Origin: Nematostella vectensis
Taxonomy: Eukaryota > Cnidaria > Anthozoa > Actiniaria > Edwardsiidae
Reading direction: 5' to 3'
Assembly (NCBI RefSeq): GCF_932526225.1
Contig: NC_064047.1
Span: forward strand, 4,587,501 to 4,651,500
DNA length: 64,000 nucleotides
Under the pieces are notes generated by a model. The model had not been told where the DNA came from, ran no database searches, and saw only the letters and a program-made list of their open reading frames with translations. Positions 40,673 through 53,691 of the stretch are shown here, piece after piece. A program made the translations under genes and the position numbers. The stretch's first letter is position 1. Every line of letters starts with the position of its first letter.

Positions 40673-42657
40673 GAGCGGCAAATCCTCTCTGATCAAACGT
40701 CGTTTCGTGCTAAGACGTAGTAAGCGATTTCCCTCCCCTCCCATCCATGAGGTATATAGTTACTTAGTATTCCACTGCTTATCAGTGTTACGGGTGCCCA
40801 GTGTGGGACAGTGACATGGTTGCCATGGTTACCAAGCGCAGCAATCTCCATTGGGCACCCACCCGCCAACTCATCTAGTGTTCATGAGTTTAAACAAAGG
40901 TAAATGGACTCGAATGTCTTATGATATAATTCAAGTATTTAGAATAACCAAGGGAATATACAAAACAACAGTGGCTAAGTCTAAATCTCCTATCGGATAG
41001 AAACATAAGAGTTCAGGGACTCATGCCAGAAATAGGTCAATGGTACAAACAATGTATTCAAGGACTCCTGACTAAGCCTGTTAGATTATAACACTGTAAG
41101 ATTATATTAAGTACATTTACTTAAATGAATAAACAATCATTTGTTGCATTATTAACCATACCTAAGTATTACTCTACTGGTTTGTGACATTGTTAACAAA
41201 TGACTCATCACTGGGTTCATTTAAAGGGTCTAATCTTTGTTCTTTTCCTCCATCACATTAAGCTTTCACTGTGTTAAGACATGTATGGCACAAGAAACTC
41301 AGATTTTTCTGCAATCACCACCTTTGAATTAATAAAGATATATATATATATATATAATCTTGAGTTGCATTGTAAATGCCATATCATAACACTGATAAGG
41401 GCAAAAAAGAATTTTCTGAATTTTATTACAATGCTAGCTGTACGTAAATGTGCCTTCTCTATGCTAGTTATGCTCTCTACTCCCCAAAGGCAAAGCGTTT
41501 TGGTAGAATTTTGCAAAAGATAAGGGGTAAATTTGCTGTTACACCAAAAGTGAGCCATAAAAACAATATAAATTGTTTTCATTGTTCACGGCATTTGTTA
41601 TTTTACGTGCAAAGTAAGCAAAAATATCTATTTATGCTTTCATATTTTTTAGCAAACACAGTTTTTGGAGACAAAGGAGAGGGGTATAGAATACCGGACA
41701 TGGAATTAGGACATTATTTCAGTAAGTACTACCAGGCGCAAAAACACTACGAAGACAACGTATAAGCTTAACTTCTAGTTTTTTAATGCAAATATTAACC
41801 AGAAAACATATAATGACATTCAATGAGGGATAGAGGTTTGATTTTAGAAAAGAAAAGCTTATCGAAAGGAAACAACATGTGTTTTAAAAACTAAACAGAA
41901 GCCTTTATGAAAAAACACAAAATGGCGATTTATATATAGTAGACAGTTCTCATCAGCTGATTCAAATATCTACTTCCGAATAGACCAAGCAAATTGAGGT
42001 AAATACCTTTAGCTCATTCTTGAGTGTCCAGGTCACAAATAAGGTCTTGAGACTTGATTGACTGCAAGTTTGAAGTTTACACGGGTCTCAACGCGACGCT
42101 AATGTACAACACAGCGAAATTTTCCGTAATCATTCCGAGTTTAACACGACTTTTCACAATAACTTGATAGAAAATAAAGCTATGGTGAAATTTACTGTAA
42201 TAGAATCGCGAATCTGGCATTTTCCACTGCACAAATAACAAGGATCTGAGAGGTTGAATTACAAAATCCAAGATGGCGACCATGACAGAGTTTGCAGTGT
42301 AGAGCTGTGCATTCCTTCTGCGGTAACTAGGCCAGCGATGACGAAATGAGGGGAGGCTAGATTAGCTTATATACTTCGCGTAAGAAAAAGGCCTGAGTAA
42401 GGTCGCAGCAAGTACACTAAAAAAATACACACACAATGGTGCATGGACTTCCTGGGCATTGCACAATAATGCACGTTGTTAGGAAAGACGACGAAAAAAA
42501 AAAACAATTGCATTTTACAACTGGGCTACCACAGGTATCCCAGTAACAAACAACGCAAAAACCCAGAGGCGTGAATCGTTTTAACGATTTTACTTAAAAT
42601 TACTAAAACCAAAAGAACGAAAACTTTGCTAGCATTTTACTTTTTTTTGCAAACTAA
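40673..42657. other. Non-coding sequence between satellite and MITE, block B
   Basis: About 2 kb homologous to 53692-55336 plus 60021-60376. No gene is supported. It includes an (AT)n stretch at 41340-41356 and the unoccupied site of the DIRS-like element (CATT at 42310-42313). Confidence 0.6.
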
Positions 42658-43232
42658 GGGAGTGTTCATTAAATACACAAAGGGAGGGGGGGGGGGAGGG
42701 GGGGCGGGGAGGTTGCAGGATTTTTTTTCCTCAATCAGTTGTTTGCAGAATTTTTTTTTTCCAAACCCCCCCCCCCCCCCATCCTCCAAAGTCACATGGT
42801 CCGCCCCTGAGGACGCCTGTGAAAAAGTATACCTTTGTATATATTTGTTTTTGAATATTTTTCTGTATAAAAAGGGATCCAATGCCCAACGTATAAGACA
42901 TTGTTATATCGTTTTGTGGATTTGCATGCTCCACTGTGGGTAAATCCAGTTGTTATATACTGAAAGCTGGAAGTATCTATATTATGGTTTATAAAGACAA
43001 AAGTATTAAACATTGGTCATTTGGCTTAATATTCAATCTGTATTTTTGCTACTAACAAGATCATATCAGTAAAATTAAAGCTGAAAAGTACGGCTCCTAA
43101 GAGCCCCCCCTCCCTTTAGAGGACGTTTTTTTCGGAGCATCCCTCCTTTTGGTTGTTAAAAATATTCGAACCCCCACCCTTCAATAAACCCCCCCCCCCC
43201 CCCCCCCCTTGGTGTATTTAATGAACACTTCC
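42658..43232. mobile_element. MITE with TAA target duplication, block B
   Basis: 575 bp with short inverted ends (GGGAGTGTTCATTAAATACAC on the left, GGAAGTGTTCATTAAATACAC inverted on the right) flanked by TAA (42655-42657 and 43233-43235). Contains C and G homopolymers. A 3-bp TWA duplication suggests the PIF/Harbinger or ISL2EU group; that is inference. No ORF is credible. Confidence 0.65.
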
Positions 43233-43235
43233 TAA

Positions 43236-44130
43236 CAACTTGAATTGGATTGAACCGTAGAAAATCGATTGACGTCTGGTGTCAAATGAGAGGCGCATGC
43301 GCACACGGATGGAAAACTTTTCTGACAAATCTAGCTTATAATGTGTCGACCAAGGTCTGATGTACAATATCCTATAGCTTATTTGTTAAAAATTTTTCCA
43401 GTAGCGAACAAGCACTTCGGAGAATAGTGAATTATACGGGTTCACCGTTGCGTTGCCATAGAGAAACAGCAATGTAAACACATGTTACATTTTTTATAAA
43501 GTTCATCCCTAGCTGTATGGCATGGGCAAATAGTTTGATGGACCGATCCCTGTAGCAAAAGATACGAGTTGTGATTGACAGGATGGTTGGGAATTCGGAA
43601 AACTGTATCGCATCTCAAAAAATACCTCTTTCTGGTGCTTGCATCTAATCGAGGTAGATAAGGACGCTTTTGACAATTCTATTCCCTAAGAATTGTAAGA
43701 TAAGTAATATGTAAGACTAACGGGAAAAATAGTGCTACACAACAACTCAACTTGTCCCGCAACAATCAGAAAAATACGATGTTCTTGTTTATGATACACT
43801 TTTTGATTATGTTTATTTATAAGACCCATGTGTGCCCATATAATAGTTTAACATTAATAGTTAATATTTCATTTTTAACTTGAGCTTGTCATTGTCATTT
43901 TCAAACAGCTGATTTCTTGCTGCCCTGAAAAAAAAAAGAGAAAGATGTCATTTAGCATGGACGACCAGTAACGGAAAAAAAAAATAGATATTTCGTTTCA
44001 AGTAAAATACAGAAGAAATCATACGCAGCTTTTAAGAAGCAGATTCTAGGTAGCGGCCCCTAGAGCCCGAGTTCAAAATGGCCGATTAATTAGGCTCGAC
44101 TTTGTACCTGAAGTCCTTATTCTTTAACGT
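43236..44130. other. Non-coding flank downstream of lectin copy C
   Basis: About 0.9 kb without recognisable features, homologous to 60938-61840. AT-rich. Confidence 0.5.
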
Positions 44131-44580
44131 GCTATTTGCTATTTGCTTGTTGTTGGTACAGTTGTTGTTCGTGGTTGTTGCTGTTGTTGTTGTTGTCTTC
44201 GTGGTTGTGCTGTTGTTGGTATAGTTGTTGTTCGTGGTTGTTGCTGTTGTTGTTGTTGTTTTCGTGGTTGTTGCTGTTGTTGGTATAGTTGTTGTTCGTT
44301 GTTGTTGCTGTTGTTTTCTTCGCGGTTGTTGGTACAGTTGTTGTTCGTGGTTGTTGCTGTTGTTGTTGTTGTCTTCGTGGTTGTGCTGTTGTTGGTATAG
44401 TTGTTGTTCGTTGTTGTTGCTGTTGTTTTCTTCGCGGTTGTTGGTACAGTTGTTGTTCGTGGTTGTTTTCTTCGCGGTTGTTGCTGTTGTTGTTACAGTT
44501 GTTGTTGTTTGTTTGTTTGCTTGTTTTGTTTGTTTGTTTGTTTGTTGTTGTTGTTGTTGTTGTTTTTTTTTTGGGGGGGG
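44131..44580. repeat. (GTT)n-type microsatellite array, downstream of lectin copy C
   Basis: Imperfect GTT repeats with interspersed CGTGGTTGTTGCTGTTGTTG units and GTTT runs, ending in a poly-G tract 20 bp before the lectin exon 3 donor, hence in the intron or 3' flank of the gene. Gives spurious Val/Cys-rich and Gln/Asn-rich ORFs. Confidence 0.85.
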
Positions 44581-44596
44581 GTTGTCCGGACTTACC

Positions 44597-46424
44597 TTAG
44601 ACACAATTGTATCTGATCTCGATGTACTTGTATGTGCCGACACACGGATCCCCGTACACCGAGTTCTTGGCCTGGAGTGTGCACGAGTTTTGCCCTTGGC
44701 ACGCGGCAGTGATCGTCGCAGAGCTGGAGAAGCAATTCGTGGTTTGTATGGAAGCACTAGGGCAGGCTTCAGACCCGGGGGCTGTTCGACCGTAGTTCGC
44801 GTACGAGACGTCAATTGTCTTACTGGCTGGGCACTGGATTGTACGAGTGTGGTGCTCGCATATTATGTCTGGTGAAGGATAAATGTGCAGGTGTTTCAGT
44901 TTGTTAGTGCGTCAGCTCATGAGGACGTCATCCCTGATTTAACACGCTCGAGGCATGGATATTATCATCTTTTTCTTCTGAAGCTGATGTTATTAATATA
45001 TGTATTAGGATTTTAAATGCGGAGCGCTTGCTGTAGGCTTTAAATAACAGGTAAAAAATAACTAATACATAGTAATGACGACGTTGAGACCAAATTTGCA
45101 ACGCTTTTCTATCATAACTTAAAAGTACTTAACTGCTTAAAAATAAATATATTCAGAGGCGAACCATGAGATTTCAAAAATATTTTAATTCGTTCCGCCA
45201 TACTTTGGATAGGTCCCAATATCTCATTTTCCAGCCCACCTTTTTCAGCCCACATGCCCCCCCTCCCTTGCATCCCTAGAACTTGAAGAGGTAAAAAAAA
45301 ATACGTAGAGCTTACCTTTAAATCCGTTAATTCTGTATACTAAATTCGCCCAGTTCTCTCCAACGCCATTAACGCAATGAGATGATGCACCGTGCATGCT
45401 ATATCTCGAGGCGGCCGAGACATCACTCCAACACTCGCCATAGAACTGAACACCAAACATGTCGGTGAAGCCTTCCTCAAAAGCCTCCCTCGCACATGCA
45501 ATGATGACGTGGGTCATGTCAGGCCAAAGTGCCCACACTATTTCTGAGCGGTGGTTGTGGTAGAGGGTACGGAGCGAGCGGTTAGGGGCGTCTTCGTCAT
45601 TGTAACATCCGACATGTCCGAGTGTGGCTGTTTTGCCATCTCCAATGCTCACCTCTATTTCACCCTAAAGTAAAGAACGATACATTTTGGTATAAATCGC
45701 AACCTCCTCTCTCCCACGAACACGTGTGTGTGTTCAAGCTAGGAGACAGCATAAACTGGCCTAGTCTCAGGGAAGTTAAAGCTGAAATGAAGGAGTTTTC
45801 ATAAAAAAAATCAAAGCATATAAGCAGAAGTGGAGTCTAAACGCTATAAAAGGAAAAAAAAAGAAAAATCTTGTAAAATATAAACAGTAATCAAAGTTAC
45901 TGTTTTAGTTTTTAGAGTTTTTAAAATTTTGTGGCTTTTCGAAAATGCAACGCTCTTACACGTATGTTATCAAGAAGCAAAGGGAAACATGTTTACTAGA
46001 AGGAAAGGGAAAAAAGCAAGAAGCAAAGGGAAACATGTTAACAAGAAGCAAAGGGATACAAAAAGAAGGAAAGGGAAACATGTTAACAAGAGGGAAAGGG
46101 AAACAATTTAACAAGAAGCAAAGTGAAAAAACGTTAACAAGAAGCAAGGGGAAACATGTTAACAAGAAGGAAAGAGGAACACGTTAACAAGAAGCAAATG
46201 GAAACATGTCAAACAGAAGCAAATTAAACATGTTAAAAAGAAAAATGAGGAACACGTTAACAAGAAGCAAAGGGAAACACGTTTACAAGAAGCAAAAGGA
46301 AAGCAAGAAGCAAAGGGAAACGGGTTAATAAGAAGCAAACGGAAACATGTACCGTTCCATAGACGGAGATCAAAACAGAGGCGAACACAGCGCCAAGCGC
46401 TACCAAAACAATCCTCGAGGCCAT
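44597..46424 (-). CDS. Secreted WSC-like/SUEL-lectin protein, copy C (complete)
   Basis: The only complete copy in the window. Exon 1 is 46353-46424 (signal peptide, 24 codons), exon 2 is 45316-45664 (349 nt, WSC-like domain) and exon 3 is 44597-44868 (SUEL lectin domain and stop), for a protein of about 230 residues. The lectin domain shows ANYGRT near its start, about nine cysteines, and GDPCVGTYKYIEIRYNC at the end, the family's diagnostic C-terminal block. The TAA stop lies one base before a perfect CTAAG|GTAAGT donor, so either transcription continues into a 3'UTR intron or a longer ancestral reading frame ended here. Exon 2 differs from copy A at several residues (for example MTHVIIACAREAFEEGFTD). 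Calcium-independent galactose/rhamnose binding is known for SUEL domains; the ligand here is not known. Confidence 0.85.
45966..46345. repeat. Minisatellite in intron 1, copy C
   Basis: Same purine-rich array of about 25-bp units as in copy A, shorter and with different variant order, in intron 1 of the complete lectin copy. Confidence 0.85.
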
Positions 46425-46499
46425 GTTGTCGTGCAGGGGGTATAACTGAACTGGATGTGACACGGTCAGGACACGGTGAAACAGTTAGGAATGGGACGT

Positions 46500-46508
46500 C
46501 TTATATAG
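46500..46508 (-). promoter_or_regulatory. TATA box of lectin gene copy C
   Basis: Minus-strand CTATATAAG about 75 bases upstream of the copy C start codon. The CCAAT found in copy A has changed here to CCAGT. Confidence 0.55.
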
Positions 46509-46509
46509 G

Positions 46510-49500
46510 TCACACTGGTCATTCACAAAGTCATTTGTATGATTAATTTTGACGGCCCGCTTTTCTCGTTAGCTTCATTTTCGCTCATAGATTACAGATT
46601 TATCATTGGTTACTGAATGGTACATGACATTAATTATATTATTTTCATTTCTGATATAATCCGATGAAAAAAAAAAGTCGAATACAGACAAAATGAACAC
46701 CAAGTTTTAGTGTATAACGCAGCTCTATCCCTTCATCGGTTAAAATTCCTAATAATCCAGGTTTTAAAGAAGATACTCAACGTTGGCAGGCGAACCCAGG
46801 TTTGATATCATTTAGCTAATATTTTACCGCCATTCTTGTTCCATGAGAACGCGAGTGATAGATAAAAATTCAATAGAATTAAAAATATTTATGACACTAA
46901 GGTAAACTTTTTTGGTATCGTCAAGTTTCGTTTGTATTATTTATTTATTTTTCACAGATTTTAGTTGCAAACGGAATTGAAATGTTTTGTTGAGGTGGCA
47001 GAAAGGGCGAGGCTTCTCATCGTGTGCTTGCGCCACTTGAGATAACATCACACTCAACTTGAAACGGTGTTGTGCTCTTTGCGCGCTCATCTCAGAAAGG
47101 AATTAAGCATTATGACTATCATCAACATTAGAAAACAGTCCATTCAAAATATAAAAGAAAAAAAAACAAGGTAATGCAAACATCTTATAGAGTAGGTAAA
47201 AAAAGGCCTAATACCTGACGAATCAAATCTTTCGTTTTTTTCTTAAAAATATATAATAAGTTTTATTCAGTTGAGACAGCTAGTGTAAACTTGTGGGTTT
47301 TTGTCATGCCTTCTTTTTCAAATTTCAGATTAAAAAGTCTTTTAAATTTAGGATATAGTTTAACAGGGTGCTAAGTGTGGTTAAGGGCCAGTAGGATTAA
47401 AGACAGACAAAATACATGGGCCACTATAGATAATCACACACTTAACCTTGGAAAAGCTCTTATTAATTTGTATCCACTCCTGTGCCACAACAAAAATTAC
47501 CGACAAATACACAAGAAAGCTCGATGTAACGAAGACTATTTGTCATCATGCTTCGAAAATATTCAAGAACTTCGCCTCGGTCGTGATGTTATTATCTCAC
47601 TTTACACTCAGACATGTCTCTGTGTGCGTCTTTTATTTCAAAGCCCTTAAAAAATATTTCCGAGATGTCTTGCTTTCATCACGACTTTCATCGTTTTGGG
47701 TTGTTTATTTGTGTAGTTTAAGAAAAACTACACAACGATAACCTATACGGTAAAATAAGTTATCATCTATGCAAGAACTGTAGGCAGAAACCCATTGTCC
47801 TGATAATGCTAAACTTCCCCACATGGAATTTTTTGTACCAAACACACAGAAAGAGTAGTGGTCTGTATTCAGACATTTTATGCACTAGTCATTTGGAACC
47901 CCCACCCCCATGGTCCCGGGGAAGTGTGGGGTTAAGGTGGCAGTTTAGAGCACTTTTGAACGAGAATCTGTCCCGAGGGGGTGGGGGAATTGACAGTTTT
48001 TGACTCTAAGACTTATCCCCACCGTGGGGGTTTGGGACAAGTTAATAGTGTCACAAATATCATGTTAGTTTCTGGCGTGAGACTCTTCTGTAGCAAGCAA
48101 TTCCATGTATCAGCGTGTGGCATGCTGCACGTCGACATGTGCAAAAACGAGTATTAAAAAAAATTATGCCAGATGAAGATGATTTATTTTACCATCTTTT
48201 TTGTAACTGTTATCTAAATAGTTATTGGTACAAATGTACTCGCTGAAGTGTACTGGCTTTGAAAGATAAAAAAGCTTATTTAAAATGAGTTGTTGTCGAG
48301 TAGTTGCCTTTAGTTTGCACCCAAGGGGTAGGGGCATTTAACTGCTGTTTTGTCCCGAGGGGGTGGGGGCTTTTCTCGGTTTTGTACAGGGTCAAAGTCT
48401 AACCCCCCACCCTTCACCGGGTGGGGACACCAACTCATTTTTTTTTATCGGAGTGGACCTTTTAGTTGAGTGAAGGGTTATTCCGAATAAAGGAATTATA
48501 AATCTGGGGAAATAAATGAAATTGTAGGGATTAGAGTACCGTGGGGCATGTCCCCAAGCCCCCTAACATGTGCTTAGAAATTACATTTTTATAAGGACAT
48601 TTGCGGATTGGCGCATCCCCCCTCAAACAGCGTTTTCAACGCAATATAATCTTGTAATGGAAGACAATTATCTCTGGCGTCTTTCTCATTATTCGCATTT
48701 TTCGCCTACTCGGTCTTCTAGAATAAAGGTCCAGTTTTGGTTGCTCCGCTTCGTTATCGTCACATGCAACAAATTTTAGATGCAATTATAGATCTTGTTG
48801 ATAGGTTTTATGTTGCGGTGGACAAATTATTACTTGTACTACTTCAGCTCATCACACAATATTTAGCTAGCCCATTAATAGCAGTATAATACAAAAAACA
48901 CCCAACGTTATCAAACTTCACATAGAAACGGCTTTTTTTGCTAAAATTGATGTAGATTTGTTGTCTTATGGAAAATCTGTATAATGTATTCATTGGAGGT
49001 TCTGTATTTCGTGGTGGTTAATAGAAATGTGTCAGAAAACAGAATATGGATTTGGTTTCCTTGTAGAGCGAATAAAATCTTCAAAAAGATACGAGCATCA
49101 ACATTACTGTCAGAAGCGATACCTCGTCTCGTCTCGCGCGACCTATAAGGTAAAGTTGGAAATTCGATAAAATGATTACAGCAAAATGTGTATTGTTCAG
49201 TCCCCGCCAAGTATAAACTAAAACAATTATTCTCCTCAGGCTCAGCGAATAGCGGTGGATAGTCCTCGAGACGGAAAGCTTTAATTAAAGAAATTAAAGA
49301 ATAATTGTTTAATATAGAGATATATGGTGGACCAAGCATGGAAACGAGGCTTGTGTCGGACAAGCAGCTCGATTATCAATGGCGAGTTTCGCCTCATTCT
49401 CGCGCCTCGTTGCTCTGACCTTCACCCCACGCCATGGTTCCCCGTGTATGTAAGTTTGTAAGACCATCTTTATTGAAATTACACTCGTGTGCATTATTTC

Positions 49501-51404
49501 AGCGATTAGACGCACCGTATTAGGGGCAGTCGGTCAGCGATTAGCGCCTTCGATCGCACACACAAATATTCCAAAATATTCAGTGCCTCGTTTGTTAAAC
49601 GATAAAACGCGCAAGAGCGCTCTGATAAGAATTGGAAATTGAAATACATTTTGGAGGGAAACGGAAATGCATAGAAAGGGTGCGATAAGTGGGTCGTGTT
49701 GGGCTGAGAGGAAGAAAATTAAAAGCGTCATTCGGTGACTTTATTACTCCTTTTTTATTGTATAACACTTGATTATCACAATTTCTTCATTGGATTACGT
49801 TACCTTTAAATTTATCTCATTTCACATCATTGTTCACTCTCGTTTTACACTCACCTATGCCAATTTCGGTTCGCAAAAACGCTTTATATTTCCCCTGTAA
49901 TAAATAACAAAACTTATTAAGTAAAGGAACACCAGATGCCTGAGAAATTATGAAGAAGGAAATATGTTTTTTTAGAGACAATGAAGTTGGTACTAGACAC
50001 AGTGAACAGATTTAAAGAAAGCCAATCATGCAGCCATTTTATGCTTCCGTTCAATGGCGAGTCACAAAAAGCATCCATTTCCATCGGCTACCTCAAGCGA
50101 GTAACCAATATATTTTCAATCAAATATCACCAATAATGTTTCAGGCTTCATTTGTAGTTTTTTTTTTTTTTTTTTGGAGTTACCCTGCAAATAAACCATT
50201 GTATTTTCAATAATAAGCAACAACAAAAGAGTCTGAAGAACATTCTTTAATTTTACCTTTTTTTGTATGCCTTTTGTATGCGTCTTTACACTGATAGATG
50301 CACAGTGTACAGTGTTACACAGATAGATGCACATAATTTTTTATCTAGTAGGGCTAGAGCATTGCAAATTGGTGACTTTTCCCAAAATTTATTTGGGATC
50401 AGTTTGGGGTAAACAAATTTTTGATATGTGTAGCCTGGTAACCATGGCAACCAAGTTTTGAGACATAGGTTTAATGAAAATAAGGCAAAACGCTTTAAGT
50501 AGTTAAGATCAACTATTAATACGACGTGTTTTGAAAAAAACACAATAAAAATTTACTTTTCTTTTTAGGGGGGGAGGGATGGTGTTTTTTTTGTCAATTT
50601 TTGACCTCAAAATAGTGCTTGTAAAAATACCAAAAAAACATTCATATCCCCCTGAAATCATTAATATAACTTGAAACGAAGATTGAATACTGTCAAAAAG
50701 CTTTACATTTCGCTACCAAGTTTTTATTGATTAAAATCAATAAGTTTTATTAAATCCAATATGGCGGCTCCAAGATGGTGGATGCTGATGTCACAGAATT
50801 ATCAAAAATCGCAGATTTTTTAAAACTAACATCTGAATTTGGCAAAACACTTTTGATACTCCTCTATTGTAAATAAAAAGTAAAAAAACCTTTTTGGAAA
50901 AGATATTTAAATTATTACTTTAATTAAGAGTTCGCAAACTTATGCTATATTAAATGTACCATGCCAATCAATGACGTCACAGATGTCATATATTGTTGTC
51001 ATAGAAACAGTGTCCTTAATAATATATGTCTACTGCAATATAATAAGATTATCGAAAAAAAGACATACAGAAATACATATCTGAAAAAAACAGAAATATT
51101 GCACGTTTCTGCTCATTTAAGTGACTTCACCGTAACGTCACAAAGACAATTATTTTGAAGAATATCGGTGGCTTATTGAATACGAAGTGATTATGATAAC
51201 TTATTTGGATTTGGGATGTTCTATGCAAAAGTTTCGAAAGATAGGCTATTTATAACCATATTTTGTTCCTCTTTGTCAGATAATGATTCAGCGATTTTTG
51301 TCGCTGTATCAATTAAAGTAGATTAGATTTGCCGTTTTATCGGGCAAATTTTCAAAAAGGTGCTGTTAATATATATGATGATTGCGGTTGTCATGGAAAC
51401 ATAC
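46510..51404. other. Non-coding part of duplicated block, copy C
   Basis: About 4.9 kb, homologous to 1940-3738 and to 26704-31302. It carries unoccupied sites for both the Polinton-like element (46815-46820) and the LTR element (near 48,336). No gene is supported. Confidence 0.6.
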
Positions 51405-52095
51405 CTGAGATGCATTTGTAGTGGACTTCCAGGTACTTGTATGCACTGAGAAATGGGTCGCCTAACATCCACTTCTTCGCCTAAAGCGTGCACGAGTTTT
51501 TCCCTTGACACTTCTCACGGATTGACGCAGAGCTGAGCCAGAAGGAATCACTCAATCACTCAATATTTAATTATTCGCACTTCCTCTGTATTTTTTATAA
51601 AGTTTGTTTGTTTATTTAAGCTTTTTAAATGTTTTTTAAATTATATTCTAACTTAAATATTGATATATGCAATGAAGTGCCTAGTACCTAAATTAACTTG
51701 TGTACGTCCGTAGTTGCAATACGAGATATCTATCTTGTGGCTTGAAGGGCACTTAACATGGTATACCAGGTCGTCTCGCAAAGAATAGCTGATTTGATTA
51801 GAGTCAATGATGTACTTTAAAATAACTATTTGGAGAGGTATAGAAAAGCGGTACTTACCTTTTAGTGAGGTGATTTCGTACACAAAATTCGTCCTGTGCT
51901 TCTCAACGTCATGCTCACAGCTGTTTGATGCTCCGTGCATGTTGTATTGTATTGCTGCCCGCACATCCCTCCAGCACTTCCCATAGAACTGAACACCGAA
52001 TATGCCAGAGAATAAGCGGTTGGCCTTATTTGCGCACGCCTTGATGACTTCCGAAGAATTTCTGTGTGAATAATCCAGGCGAGTTCGCATGGACC
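51405..52095 (-). pseudogene. Decayed WSC-like/SUEL lectin paralogue, block C
   Basis: Near-identical second copy of the decayed paralogue at 31303-31985, with the same truncated WSC-like exon, the same interruption of the lectin exon and the same in-frame TAG. The lesions therefore predate duplication of the block. A few bases of extra sequence (CAATCACT repeated near 51550) distinguish the copies. Confidence 0.7.
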
Positions 52096-52316
52096 TTCAA
52101 ATATTATCCTTTTTCCATGTCATACCTATCATTGCGCACCCCGTCCCCCCCCCCCAATCCCCTCTTCGGGTTAGGAGCAAATGGCTGAAGTCATCATATG
52201 GTAAATGTCCCCATTTTCTTGTCCCCCTCCCCCCACCCCACCCGCCCCCCTTTGGGTTAGGAGCAAATGGGTGAGGTCGTAAGGGTACATCATTGAAAAC
52301 AGTCACCAGATGGTAA

Positions 52317-53691
52317 AAGCTACAGAGAACTATAGTACCAAAGCTATAGAGAACTATAGTACCAAAGCTATAGAGAACTATAGTACCGAAGCTACAGAGA
52401 ACTATAGTACCAAAGCTACAGAGAACTATAGTACCAAAGCTACAGAGAACTATAGTACCAAAGCTACAGAGAACTATAGTACCAAAGCTATAGAGAACTA
52501 TAGTACCAAAGCTACAGAGAACTATAGTACCAAAGCTACAGAGAACTAGAGTACCTAAGCTACAGAGAACTATAGTACCAAAGCTACAGAGAACTATAGT
52601 AACAAAGCTATAGAGAACTAACTATGGTTACCAAAACTACAGCGAACTATTACAAAAGCTACAGAGAACTATAGTACCAAAGCTACAGAGAGCTATAGTA
52701 CCAAAGCTATAGAGAACTATAGTACCAAAGCTACAGAGAACTATAGTACCAAAGCTACAGAGAACTATAGTACCAAAGCTACAGAGAACTATAGTAACAA
52801 AGCTACAGAGAACTATAGTACCAAAGCTATAGAGAACTATAGTACCACAGCTATAGAGAACTATAGTACCAAAGCTACAGAGAACTATAGTACCAAAGCT
52901 ACAGAGAACTATAGTACCAAAGCTTTAGAGAACTATAGTACCAAAGCTATAGAGAACTATAGTACCAAAGCTCGGAGAACTATAGTACCAAAGCTACAGA
53001 GAACTATAGTACCAAAGCTACAGAGAACTATAGTACCAAAGCTATAGAGAACTATAGTACCAAAGCTACAGAGAACTATAGTACCAAAGCTATAGAGAAC
53101 TATAGTACCAAAGCTACAAAGAACTATAGTACCAAAGCTACAGAGAACTACAGTAACAAAGCTACAAAGAACTATAGTACCAAAGCTACAGAGAACTATA
53201 GTACCAAAGCTATAGAGAACTACAGTACCAAAGCTATAGAGAACTATAGTACAAAAGCTACAGAGAACTATATTACCAAAGCTAGAGAGAACTATAGTAC
53301 CAAAGCTACAGAGAACTATAGTACCAAAGCTACAGAGAACTACAGTAACAAAGCTATAGAGAACTATAGTACCAAAGCTACAGAGAACTATAATACCAAA
53401 GCTACAGAGAACTACAGTAACAAAGCTACAGAGAACTATAGCACCAAAGCTACAGAGAACTATAGTACCAAAGCTGCAGAGAACTATAGTACCAAAGCTA
53501 CAGAGAACTATAGTACCGAAGCTACAGAGAACTAGAGTACCAAAGCTACAGAGAACTATAGTACCAAAGCTGCAGAGAACTATAGTACCAAAGCTACAGA
53601 GAACTATAGTACCAAAGCTGCAGAGAACTATAGTACCAAAGCTACAGAGAACTATAGTACCAAAGCTACAGAGAACTATAGTACCAAATCT
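52317..53691. repeat. 24-bp satellite, block C (uninterrupted)
   Basis: Same satellite as in block B, about 57 monomers, without the foldback insertion and without the second higher-order repeat. Same flanks on both sides. Confidence 0.95.

Noticed and set aside
39188-40744. 518-codon open frame on the minus strand (repeating FGTIVLCS)
   Set aside because: Arises because the 24-bp satellite unit is a multiple of three without stops. Other frames on both strands are open too. No start context or domain.
44086-44814. Gln/Asn/Thr-rich ORF on the minus strand and Val/Cys-rich ORFs on the plus strand
   Set aside because: Explained by the (GTT)n array. The non-repetitive end is the lectin exon 3 read in the wrong frame.
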